Below, piece after piece: positions 50,401 to 61,512 of a stretch of DNA of 64,000 bases. Under the pieces are notes generated by a model. The model did not search any database. It worked only from the letters and a program-made list of their open reading frames with translations, and had not been told where the DNA came from. Position numbers and translations under genes: made by a program. Source of the DNA: Rotaria socialis (taxonomy: Eukaryota > Rotifera > Eurotatoria > Philodinida > Philodinidae); the NCBI GenBank assembly GCA_905331475.1, contig CAJNYU010001121.1, forward strand, positions 62,001 through 126,000. Reading direction: 5' to 3'. The stretch's first letter is position 1. Each line of letters starts with the position of its first letter.

Positions 50401-53400
50401 CTAATCGATGATTGTCTAACGATGGTTGTTGCAACATATTTGTTGAGAAGTCTTTTAAGCCTGTTATGTCTGAACAAGAATTGGATTTAATTGCTTGCAA
50501 AGTCGGCAAATGTGAGCTCTGTTGTCGTTGCATATTCTGAATATGTGCATGCTTTGAGCGTACTGATGGACTTGTACATAAATCAAAAAAAATTCTATTC
50601 AAATTTGTTTGACTACGACTGCGAACCATTTGTATTTACTTTCGTATGATAGTCACCGACGTATTCAAGTAAATAACAAATACTTTGATATTTTACATTC
50701 TCTTTTCACACCCAATTTCGCATATACAATAACGAAAAAAGCGCGCTATGTGACATATAAAAACAGAACAAAAATGAAACACCCAACTATACTATCGAAC
50801 CGATCGACAAAAAAACAAGTTTGTGAATCAAATATAGAGAATAATAAAAACTTTGAATGCATATGTATCCTACACAGAATATACTCGATGAAAAGTGCAC
50901 TATCAAATTGATTCATATGTTATTTTTACTTGTTGCTGTTTAAGGGCTTTTTCTTACTATTGAAAACGGCATGGTTCTATTTTCTTTCTTTTTTTTTACA
51001 TTAGATTATGCTAAGTAACGAAGAACGGGAGACGCTTTCTCTAGACAATCGCAAGTCGTTCTTTTCATTTACGACCATATTTACTGTAGAAGAAATAAAA
51101 CTGAGGTATGCTTTTATGCTTACTTCGAGTCGAATAATTGATTCAGGATACTGTTGACTTATTTGTATGTCTTGTTTATAAACTGTACTCATCTCGTAAG
51201 AAAATGGTATTGATAGATCAGCATAAACGGTGTCAGCTAAAATAAAGAAGATATTTTCCAACGATTAGTTTATTATTTTCAACAAGAAAAAATCAATCAA
51301 CGAACTGTAGTCATTGTTGTTTCTTTTTTTTGATTTTTTATGATCGATTATTTGTAAGCGTATCAGATTGCTTTGCTCGTTACATTCAAAAATAAAACGT
51401 TCATCCCAAAATCTTAACAGAAAAAAATCCAAATGAAAAATTTTCGATCAGAAAATATAATTAACATACGGATTTAAACCATTTTTTGCAATATCTGTTT
51501 GTTTTATTTGTTTCGGATAATTTAATTCGAGAATACAATATGGCTGTTCGACATCTATTGATTAATATAAAAATAAAAAAAAACATATTTGCATAAAATC
51601 ACGAAGCGAAAACAAGATAAAAATAGTTACCATGCAGTTTAACAGCTTTGACAACACGAATCAGTAATCGCTTTGGTTCTTTTTCTAGTGCTGGATCTTT
51701 TGTAAATATATATCGATTAGAATCATTAATTAAAACTGTCGGCAGGGGATCCGACAGTTGATATCGCGTTGTAGCTGATTCACGAGTACGAGATCCAGCT
51801 GTTTGAATCGATGATGATGATAGTTGATTGATAGATGAATGCTAAATAAAATAAAGTACTCAACTAATAGTTCTCCTACCGATTTCGACCATCAAAGAAA
51901 TGCAAAGTATATTTTGATTGTTCTAGTTATTTTTCTGCCCTACGAACATTATTCAAATTTCTTATGATTAGTAATTTAATTTGAAAGTCAACTATACAGA
52001 TCGGTATTATTTCAAAACTAATTTCTTTCCGTTTTAGTTAACTCTTCAATTAATGAATTAATATATATGGTGATCTATTCTACCATAATATATTTATTTT
52101 TTGTAAAGTAGTATCACCTGTAGCTGGGTCTTACATTCAGTTCGATTCCAAACATGGTTTTAAATCGCATGATCGGATTCACTCTGCTAATAATTTAGAT
52201 GGTCAATACATTTTCACGTCCACTCTCTCATTCTTAATTTATGTACAAACATAGTAGTGCAGTTACAATCGTTTTCCAATAAAAACTCATCTATCGATGA
52301 TCATGAACTATACGACTAAGTAACTGTGCATATGAATAAGAGAATGAATTATTGAAAAGGTCAATATACATCATTGTGATATGAAAAGCATTCATGTGTG
52401 TATGATGTATCTATAATCGTGATATTTGCCACTAGCACTATATTCTTTTTCAGCCTAATCAACAATCGGGAAACGCATACTTGGCAATATCGATCAGAGT
52501 TTAGAAGAAAAAAGACGAGAGCAAGTGAATCCTGAGTTATTTGCTGTTTTGCTCGTGTCTAAGGGAGAGTCTTAATATTATATATTTTAACATATGAAAT
52601 AGACATTTCAAACACATACTGCGACTGCTAAAGTATCTGTCAAATGCCAATTGACTTTAGTCAAGCACCGGGTACATGTACTTGAGTAAAAGCACTAATG
52701 CCCGCTGGGATTGGATTTCGACAATTTTTATCTATGTAGGGAACTGTTCTATAAAGTGAAGTAACCTTTTTATTTTTATATTCATCTTTAGTTTCAAACA
52801 ATCATTAAGGAATAGACAAGTGTTTTCTTCTAGTCTTTTTGTTTCTTCAATGACAAATAAATAATCACATATCTTACCGGTTGTTTTGAATCTGGATAAG
52901 ATCCCAATGCAGAATTATAAAGAGAAACATGATGTTTATCCTCTTGATTATCTGATAGGCGAAACGAACATCGAACAGTGGTTCGATTAATAGTTTCGTC
53001 TAGCACTTTAACAATAGATTGTGTTTCATTGGCTGATAAATTCTAACAACAAGAGAAAAGTAACGAACTGTATTCGAAGACAAAAATCAAAAAACTTTAC
53101 ATTATTTGGATCAATTATATTCACTGGATTGATATGAAGCTGTTGAAGGTTAGCTTCAATTGTATATTGAGTCGGATTAATAATCAATAAAACATTCAAT
53201 TGACCGGATAATTTCGGTGTCTCGAGAGAAAAATGTTGTTCTTTAAATTTATTAACAATATTAAGAATTAAATGATCAATATCAAGGACAGCATTAATGA
53301 CCTTTAAAAATAGATTAGAAAATTTTCATTTTAAGAGAACGATAAATGCTTAATGCGCAATAAATACTTACTATCTTTTCAGCAGGTGTTTCACCATTGC

Positions 53401-54627
53401 TATTATTAGCAGTTTGAGAAACATCACGAATTTTTGCATTAGCAAATTGCAATGTTTCCACGCTGAGTTGCTCCTAATAATAATAATAATAACATGTTTC
53501 TTTCAATTGGCTTTGTCTATTAATTTGCTTAAGGACACACATCAGTATGGTGTACAGATGGAAAAACAAAGATCGTATTGGATGATAAAATACAAACATA
53601 TGCAAGAGGCATGGCACAATAAATAATAGCCTCATTACTTTCTTGATATCTCTGTAATTTTTTTATCGCGAAGACAATCTTTATTTTTTCGAAAACATTT
53701 GTTATATGGGCCTACATAGAATCGGATAATTTACTTGACGACTAGGCTTTTCTCATGTTCCAGACCTTAACATATTTCGACAAAAAGATTAGATCAAACT
53801 TTCAAGGAAACATGTTTTCTGAGGAAGTAGTTTTCTTGACGTTACGACAAGTCTATAGACTATTATAGTTACTAGAGTACTATCAACAATTATTTCGAAT
53901 CTGTTGTACATTTTCATATGAGTTTTGAAATATATCAGTGTCCAAAGAATAAAACAAATTCTTTCTGTAAAAAAAAAACAATATATATATATCGTTTCGG
54001 TAGTTTTCTTTAATCTCAGTTTCGAGTATCAGTTCTAAGGAAAGAATGGCAATCCACTTGACAAGAAAATGATGAATATAAAGTGACTCTAATTCAAAGA
54101 AGAAGAACAAGAACAAAACAAAAAAATAGAACATAATTTGTGAAAGATAAAACTTAACCTACAATACTGAGGTCGACACAATTTTTTGTTATTTGAAGAA
54201 ATTATTTTACCTTTCGATTTTTAAGTTCTTCGTTTAATGATCGTGCAAATTCATTGTAAAACTTTTCTCGTATATGACTTTTGGAATTTAATAACGCATT
54301 TAAAAGTGATGGCGTTCGTTTTTGTAAATATTTATTTCTTATTCTTATCAATATATATTGTTTATAAGAATAAACTAATTTAAAAAATTTTTGAATACAT
54401 TGTAATAAACGACGATATTCAAAAATAATTAAGAAAATGATAGTTAATAGAATAAATGTTGCAAGAATGCTTAGGTATAGGTAACGTTGATTGGTTTTCT
54501 CAGACAGAGATGTAAAATGTAGACGAGTTTTATTATAATACAATGTCAAGTGATCAATTAAATCATTAAAATTAGCCCGATGACGTTCAATGAACGCATC
54601 AATAATAGCTTGACGATTCATAGACAT
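47429..54627 (-). CDS. C2CD2/TMEM24-like ER-plasma membrane lipid-transfer protein
   Basis: Sixteen exons give 773 residues with every junction in frame: 54627-54211, 53473-53372, 53301-53101, 53042-52878, 51841-51631, 51554-51470, 51412-51306, 51236-51124, 49694-49661, 49542-49480, 49392-49262, 48637-48346, 48279-48259, 48131-47988, 47928-47772, 47507-47429. A membrane helix (about residues 48-70) is followed by an SMP-like region (TLQFANAKIRDVSQT, then beta-rich LSGQLNVLLIINPTQYTIEANL) and a C2 domain (RLLIRVVKAVKL, EQPYCILEL, NPFWDERFIFE, about 348-460). The long C terminus is disordered with basic clusters (LPRRKNRNK, FKNLFRSNSKKKA, LSFLHRRKSKQK). This order is that of TMEM24/C2CD2, which sits in the ER, carries phosphoinositide lipids with its SMP module and binds the plasma membrane by a basic tail. 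Human homologues are about 700 residues. The SMP part is weakly conserved and inferred from order; the exon-7 donor (GTTCGT) is weak. Confidence 0.72.
49829..50629 (-). CDS. intronless 266-residue ORF inside an intron of the C2CD2-like gene
   Basis: The frame runs from ATG at 50629 to TAA at 49829 on the same strand as the host gene, inside the 1.4-kb intron between its exons 8 and 9. Neither end has a splice site whose phase fits the host exons (exon 8 ends in phase 0, exon 9 starts in phase 0), so it is either a nested gene or part of an alternative transcript. The product is Ser-rich with SRSQTNLNR at the start, five tandem 11-residue repeats of the form TxFTVQxPxHP (about residues 114-168) and a basic end SRLIDRLKSRKCFRKLFF that could form an amphipathic membrane-binding helix. 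No named domain was recognised. Codon use is like the neighbouring genes and the frame is long for this AT content, which supports real coding. Confidence 0.6.
   Translation of the reverse strand: MVRSRSQTNLNRIFFDLCTSPSVRSKHAHIQNMQRQQSSHLPTLQAIKSNSCSDITGLKDFSTNMLQQPSLDNHRLEENENSDRFDHVPLSPLGPRLAVVNTKHTATAIKPMVSTGFTVQSPAHPTDFTVQAPVHPTSFTVQSPAHPTDFTVQPPVHPTSFTVRPPVHPTECSSLLFETTLANATRKPQELRSPSYKKSTSLDISFSSSKHVAPPLQSLISENSVHNVNTAHSFQPVPSEDYKQTDSTSRLIDRLKSRKCFRKLFF
50121..50288 (-). repeat. 33-bp minisatellite, five copies, in the nested ORF
   Basis: Five 33-bp units encode T[GDS]FTV[QR][SAP]P[AV]HP. Units alternate between SPAHPTDF and PPVHPTSF/APVHPTSF types, giving a 66-bp higher-order unit, a sign of recent duplication of a pair. 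Confidence 0.85.
51842..52877. other. long intron of the C2CD2-like gene
   Basis: This 1.04-kb intron between exons 4 and 5 falls between the SMP-like and C2 regions. It contains AT-rich sequence and no credible nested gene or repeat. Confidence 0.6.
53474..54210. other. intron 1 of the C2CD2-like gene
   Basis: A 737-bp intron with GTAAAA donor and TTATTAG acceptor; an additional small exon cannot be excluded but phases already match. An open frame at 53883-54134 has no support. Confidence 0.6.
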
Positions 54628-54914
54628 TGTGAATTTCTGTAGGGTACTAACAAAATGTTGTATATACCATACACGTATACACTCCGCGAAAGAAACTCAA
54701 TCATCATCAACATAGAGTTGCTGTGGTACGGCACTTTTTTTTCATCTTTCCAAGTGTATTCGCCCATATTTTATCGTTAAGAATACAGAAAGCGACAGGA
54801 AAAAAAGAGAGGGGAAGTACAGAAAAAAAGAGAGGGGAAGTACAGAAAAAAAAAATCTGCATAGATATTATGTGTAGATGATGTCTCTCAGAGACAAACA
54901 AATCCTCGATCCTC

Positions 54915-54956
<42 letters not shown>

Positions 54957-55190
54957 CCGATGCGTTTGATAAAAGTTCTTTTTTCCCTCGTCTGACAAAA
55001 AACAACTCGTCAGGATGTCATTGACGAGAAGAAAACAAACAAAACAAGAGGCATCATCGAAAAAAAAAGGAACAGCTTTGCTGACAGTTAACTGAGTCAA
55101 TCGATATGTCTTTCTAAGTAAAGAGTAATATTGTAGAACGTCAAGGTTAATTTTGACTAGAAATAGAAGGTCATTTTTTCAATAACTTAC
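54628..55190. other. spacer between two minus-strand genes, with a TA run
   Basis: Holds (TA)n at 54919-54954 and two near-identical copies of AGAGAGGGGAAGTACAGAAAAAA at about 54808-54850. The left edge carries an acceptor-like CTACAG (minus strand) nine bases before the ATG at 54627, and the right edge is a strong GTAAGT donor, so this may be one intron. Confidence 0.5.
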
Positions 55191-58100
55191 AGCTTTTTTT
55201 ATGAAGGTACTGTTAATTGCTGTTCGACATAATTCACTAAGGTTTCTGAAACCGTCATTTTTTTCATCTTCAAGCCACAAATAAAGATGATTTGCAATTT
55301 TCTGATCTAATGGACGAGTATTACTATTGGATGAAACTGTTTGTTGATTAATAGATGATGATATTTGTTGTTCTGTTACTATTGCTCTTGATAAATTGTT
55401 TCTATTCGATATTGTTGTACGTTGTTGATTCTTTGATGATCCATCAAATTTTTCTTGATGACGAAATGAAAAATGAGTTTGTTTTCTATTTGTTAGAATT
55501 GTGTAAATTGCTCCTAAAATAACAGCTAATACACTGATAATAGCCCAAAATCGAATAAAACGATATAATTGTGATTTAAAGTTTCGAACTGGTGTTTTTA
55601 ATGTGAGAGCACATGAACAATTTGGATAATGACGATAACATCTAGGCCCATTAGATTTTAATATCGATAAATAAACTGGAAATGGTGAATGATGACGATA
55701 TGTATCAAGAAAATAATGATGTTTACGATTTAATAAACGATAAGGACTAGACTTTTTTGTATAATCATAACATTTAAGATCTGTATATGCCGTATAAAGA
55801 GATGTTGCATTATACCGTGGGAAATGACGTGCATGTTTTGTTGATGAAGAAAATATATAGGCAAGTTTTCTGTTCGCTAGATGCCAAATATTCCATGCAT
55901 CATCAACGAATCCATTTAATTTCGTTTTTATCTTTAATTTTGACTTAAGTATATTGGCTGATGGAATTGTTTTCTTTTTCTTTCCATGTAGTAAAAGTTT
56001 CTTTTTAACGACTTTATGTACTAAAGACTTTGGTTTTTTCTTTTTTTTTAAAGATTTCGTTTCACCATCGATAGTTTTTTTTAACTGAAAACAAACGAAA
56101 TCGATGAAAATTTCTTTCAATGTATTTTAATCTACAAACATGTTCAACTTTTGAGCTGGTGACATTTTTCTCATGAGAAGCTTCATTTTCTAATGGTTCG
56201 ACAGTTTGATCTTTAATTTTTGATTCCATTTTATTCGGTTTTGTGATCTGAAAAGGAGAGAAAATTTTGTTTGTTTTGGAAAGATACAAACAACAAATAT
56301 ACTTGTTCGACTTTCTCTTTAACCGATTCGGATAATGTTTCAAAAGTGTTGGAAATAAAATTTTTAGCTGTATCCACAAGATTACTACGTGATCTTTGCT
56401 TCGATGCATCCAAATTTGTGAAAATCTATCGATAATTAGAATCAAAAAATAAAATATCAAATTTCACATGTTTTTACTTCGTTTTTCATTGATTCGACAT
56501 CGTTGTTTGTTGTTTCTTTTTCTTGGTCGACACATGATTCAGTTTCATTTTCAGTTTCGTCGTATTGGGTTAAAGAGGAGATCTAAAACAAAAAAGATTG
56601 CTTAAGTAAGTTACTTTTTCAATTTAATTTGTAAGTAGAAACTTTGTGTTTTTCATGAGTTTTCACTTTTTCGCCAAGATCTTTGATTTTCTTCGTTGAA
56701 TGTTTTTTGACTGGTCTAGCAATTGATTTTGATTTTTGTTCATCATCTTTGTTTTCAGTTGAAGAAGCAATCTGAATAAAAACTCCAATGAAGTTTCAAC
56801 TAAAGACGATTAATCGTTAAAACCTTATTTTTATTCGTTGTAGCAGCTTTCTTAACTTTTCCAGCATGTTTAGCTAATGTTGTTTTAATCTTCTTAGTTA
56901 GTATAGAAGATAGTTTTTCTTCTTCGTCATCAGAATCATAGCCTGATTCGTTGTTGTCGTCATCAACAATTACAGAAGAAATCTTAAAGTAAAAGAAAAA
57001 ATAATTTATGTTGATTGGATTTTTTAAACATATTTCATAGTTCTTATCGGTCAAAGAAAATAATCAATTCGATTCGGTAGAAATATTTATTTGTGATCGA
57101 AACTTTAATTAGTGCGAGAGATTGTTTCTATGGAGAGACACATTCATCAGGCTAATGTATTCAGTGAAAATCTATCCTTGCATACGTCATATATTTCATT
57201 AACATACAGACACATGATGATGATTTCTGGTTATGGGATCCAAAGAAAATCAAAGAATTACTAATGCGATGCGAAGCATAGCATTTATGTAATCTGTCGG
57301 GAGCTTTTTTTTAATTTTTACTTTCTTGACGTACGCATCCTAGGTCGTTGTTTTGTGCCGCGATGATCTCGACAGCCAAAAATCGTAGAAAATTCGCTGA
57401 AACGTGAGATCAAGATATCAAGATCGAACTTTTTCCATCTGTTTTCGAATCTTCAATCTGAAGTTTTGTTCACTCACAAATGTGGATCCAAAATGACGAA
57501 AATGAAAGAAATTTGTTGCGAGATAGTTAAAGTGACGTCACGAACATATGTTAGCCACTGTCGCCTATTCATTTACAGCTGATCTAAGATAATGAATCAT
57601 GTAGATAATTAATCGATCAATCGAAATCGACCCTTAAGAATGTATCGCTAAGTAAGAATAGAGGTTTCTCAGTGATGAATTTCATCATGTCGACATAAGA
57701 AGTATTCGAGATTTCTCTGAATTGAAGATTTTTCGTGAAGATCCGATTCGAGTGTCGCATCGCATCGCATCGCATCGCATTCGTATTCGAGTGAAACTTG
57801 AATACCATGTAGTTTAATATTATAATTTCTCATCAATTGATTTTTTTGAATTATGATTAAACGAATATCTGATGCCGATATTTGAGTTAAATCAAGCGAA
57901 CGTGATGTGCGAAGAAAATCAAGTATACAGTTGATTAGTGATGTTTGTATGCAATGAATATTTTTCATCATTGTGTAAATCTGATGAATGAACTCCCATA
58001 GGTGTTATATCTCAAATGATTTTCTTCAATCAAGCATATTAAAATTTAGCATGTAAAGTTACTAAATATTTTATTTAGTAGTATTAGAAAAACTATTCTA

Positions 58101-60181
58101 GCATTTTAATTGAATGTTTCTTAAGGAGAAAAAAAACTTATTAGATAATTGGTGCTTTTCTTCGGTAGATTGTTTTTATACAGTAGGGATATTTCGAATA
58201 AGACTTAAAATTTTGATCTACATCGTAAAGGATGTATTCTATCAAATGGAACTAATGTTATTCAATTGTACGATTGTGACTGAGCATCCCTCTACGGTTG
58301 TAAATCGTAATAATGCGCATAAAAAGAAAAGAAAAGAGACCAGATAGAATTTGTTGGCATACAAACTTTTCTTTTCATTGATAAAAGCTACGAGACAAAG
58401 CGCTTGTGAAAATAAACAATGAAAAATGCAACAATAGTGAAAACGATAGAACTCTTATGTTTTTACTCAAGTAGTCAAAATAGAAGTACGATGAATTGAG
58501 AATGAGTTTTGGCTTGTATACAGGACGAGAAAAATGAGGAGTAATCCAGGTAGATGTATAGATTGGTCTAGTTCAATCTGATTGTTACAAATGCAAGACA
58601 AATCCTGATTTTTGAAACTCTTATAACGCTTATTCAATACGAAAAGAAATGATAATGAACATGAATAGAAGCTTTATTTGTTTTTTAAAACTATTTATTA
58701 TTGTAGTATTTATAGTGAATGTCGTTTTGAAAAGAAAAAATGAAAATCTTTCGAATTAGATTCGCATCTTTTAAAAGTTGAATAAACAAACCTTTTTAGT
58801 AATTTTTGCTCCAACAGTTTTAGTGATTTCGGTTGGTTTAGTAGAGTGTTCTTGAAGTGGTAGAGAATCTTCGTCATTATCATCTTTTTCTTCTGTAGAA
58901 GAAATCTAATAGAAATAGATTTTTTAGTTTCATTTCATTCGCAATATGTGTACACACTTTGTTTTTGACATTCTCGTTTAATTTTTGATCAAAGTTTGTA
59001 ACTGAACCAAAACTTTCTTGAATTTGTTCGGTTTTTGTTGAATGTTCTAGTTGCTCATCATTTCCGTCATCTTCATCATCGGTTTCATCTTCATCATCGG
59101 TTTCATCTTCGTCAAAGAATGACGGGGAGGAGGAATCTAATTCAATATCCTCCTCCTCGCTTTCATCTTCAAAATCGTTCTCTTCTATTGTTGCTCTAAT
59201 TGCTACAGTATTTTTATTATTCCATCTTTGAAATGGTGCCTTAAGATAGTGAACAATCCATCGTTGAAATCTTGAGCTTTTATCATCATCATTTACTGCT
59301 TTTTGTTGATCTTTTGATTTTGACTGAAATGCTTCATTTTTAATTGTTTTAAGTGTATGCTCAGGTTTTTCGTCATTAATTGGTGGTTGACGATTCTCAT
59401 TTTTTTGCGTTTCATCATCATCTTTAAATGCATCAAGAAAGCGTGTATATAGATTCTCATTTGCTGTTCCCACTGCTTCTTCAGTAGTTGATTTAGCTGT
59501 TGAACTTTTAATAGTCTTCGCCATCATCTGTTTGTCAACAGTTGGTGTCTGCTAGATAAAAGAAAAACATTCAAAAAATTGACTTATGAAAAGATTCTTT
59601 GTTTCATTTACCGAAGGCACTTTATTAACTGAATTATGTCGTCTGATCGATGAAGCAATAGGTATTAGAATAAATAAGGATTGAAGAAGAAGAAGCACGA
59701 TAAATGTTGCAACAAATAAATGCCGTTTAACTTCTTCACGTTTCGTTTGGTCGTACTGTAAAATTTTATAGCGTCGAACAAAATATTCATCATAAAATTG
59801 ACAGATATTTTCATGAGAAAATTTTGATATATAAAATGATGATATTGAGCATAACCAAAATAATGGAAATAATATGTCATAATCAATTGTTTTTGGTATA
59901 AAAAATCGAGCGGTTCTTAATGGAAGCCAAAATATTGTTGAAATTATTTGAAGCAATAAACGAAATATAAATTTTAATAGCCAGAAGAATAAAATTTGAA
60001 TATGTATTAGAAAATATAATAAAACAAGAAAACCAACTGCTATTAGAAAATGATGTTTATTAATATGAATGCGTTCGTTCGTAAAGATGTTTCGCTCTTG
60101 CATTTGCGATAAATAACCAGTTATTATATTTACATATGGACTGGCCAGTAACGAATCTGCTGGTGGTACAGAAGATGACAT
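55191..60181 (-). CDS. multipass membrane protein with acidic/basic stalk, unknown family; 3' end unresolved
   Basis: Nine exons, every one a multiple of three bases, join in phase 0 to 932 codons: 60181-59612, 59551-58958, 58905-58792, 56982-56824, 56771-56643, 56582-56478, 56425-56303, 56247-56140, 56084-55191. The N-terminal exon holds four hydrophobic segments (about residues 45-67, 70-92, 103-122, 153-178). Next comes a charged, disordered stalk with an acidic run (DEDETDDEDETDDEDDGND) and then six short exons, most starting with Ile and a Ser pair (ISS or IASS) and mixing acidic and Lys-rich stretches. The last exon is Lys-rich, then Tyr/His-rich, with another helix (FIRFWAIISVLAVILGAIYTIL) and a Thr/Ser/Asn-rich region. 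It stops at a strong donor (GCT|GTAAGT); reading through ends after three codons. I know no family with this layout. An acceptor-like TTTAG lies 36 bases before the ATG. Confidence 0.72.
56983..58791. other. 1.8-kb intron of the membrane-protein gene
   Basis: The intron between exons 3 and 4 is far longer than its neighbours. It includes a GCATC pentanucleotide run at 57754-57780 and a patch of higher GC near 57340-57400. No coding region was recognised. An inserted element is possible but no ends were found. Confidence 0.55.
57754..57780. repeat. (GCATC)n microsatellite
   Basis: About five perfect copies of GCATC within the 1.8-kb intron. A related string, GCGATGCGAAGCATAGC, occurs at about 57266 in the same intron. 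Confidence 0.85.
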
Positions 60182-61512
60182 TGTTATAGTTCAGTTGAAT
60201 TTCTTCCTTCTAAATAGAAATAGTTTATAAATAGCACATCAAGATCGAATTACGAGGAGAACGTGACAATTTCAATTTTTCTTTGTCATGTCAAATGAAC
60301 GAATCTATCTTCCTTTGCATCACCGAAAAGGATTTAAACAACGTACAATATATAATCACACGCATACTAAATGTCTTCATTATACAATAAAACAATTGTA
60401 ACAGATGATTACCTTCTGTGGATGTTCGTGTCTGTATCAAATTGAGCAATGATAAAATGTCTGTCGATATCAAGAAGAGAAAGAGAAATAAGTACTTTTT
60501 TTCATCTTTTCAACTCAATAATATTTTTACTATTATTGTGTAGTGAAATAAAAATAGATTCATGTGCATGTGTGCTTTGAAACAACATCCAAAAATCCAA
60601 TGAAAAGGCAAAGAATGAAGAAAAAAAAAGGACGACTGGAGGAGTCGCTGTTGCCATCGTCTTTCCTTCGTAATTCTCCGCCTAGTGTAGGAAAAAAACA
60701 TGAATAAGAAAGAAATATTTTACTGCAATCTCCTCCTCTCATCATAACAACTTTTCTCTTTGGCACCATAATCCTTTGATGCGTCCCACTTTCTTTTTAT
60801 AGCGATCATTTGCAAGATTTTTTTAGGTAGTAAACAGAATTGAGCATATAGAAACCAAAAAACCAGATGATCCAACAACAAATAGATTTGAAATTTAATT
60901 AACATACTTAGCTTTTCTCTTTGATCATTAAGCTCTCATAATATTAACAATAATAATCAGTTAATTGTGTTGAATCTAGAAAACACCGAGAGGTAAAAAT
61001 AATAGTGAATAAATTTAATTTTATATCCTCTCCAAGCTTCCTCTCGCCTAGTGTAGGCAACTGCTTACTAATCATTGTTTTTTTTTCTCATTTCTGCTCT
61101 CACTCAACAGTCAGAAATGGAGAAGCCAAGCGAGAATTACTACTTATGACGTGCACGAAAAAGAAACTATCGAAAAAATGTTAAACGCCTGTTGAATTGT
61201 TTGCTATTAATCAGAATAAAAAGAAATATGCCAAACGAATACGGCTAAAAATCATAAAGCAATATAAATTATTTTTGTCATCCGTTTTATTTGCGTACAC
61301 CGGTGATGAAAAGCATGAAACGTCTGGTCTAATTTAAATAATGCATGAAACATCCACTGAAATTGACACATCGTAGATAAATAAGCAGATGCTTTTATTT
61401 CAAAAATAATAGATCTATATACTATATACTACGTATATATATATATATATAGATAGATATAAAGAAAAGTAAAAATATTATGATTTTTTTTCTTATTTGT
61501 AAATCAAATTAA
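60182..61512. other. intergenic between METTL16 and the membrane-protein gene
   Basis: AT-rich sequence with a TA/GATA run at 61434-61460, close to the METTL16 stop. Short open frames on the minus strand lack motifs. A 13-base string CGCCTAGTGTAGG occurs twice, at about 60678 and 61046. Confidence 0.5.

Noticed and set aside
60678-61058. Direct 13-base repeat CGCCTAGTGTAGG flanking about 370 bp
   Set aside because: Could be a target duplication, but no inverted ends or coding content were found between the copies.
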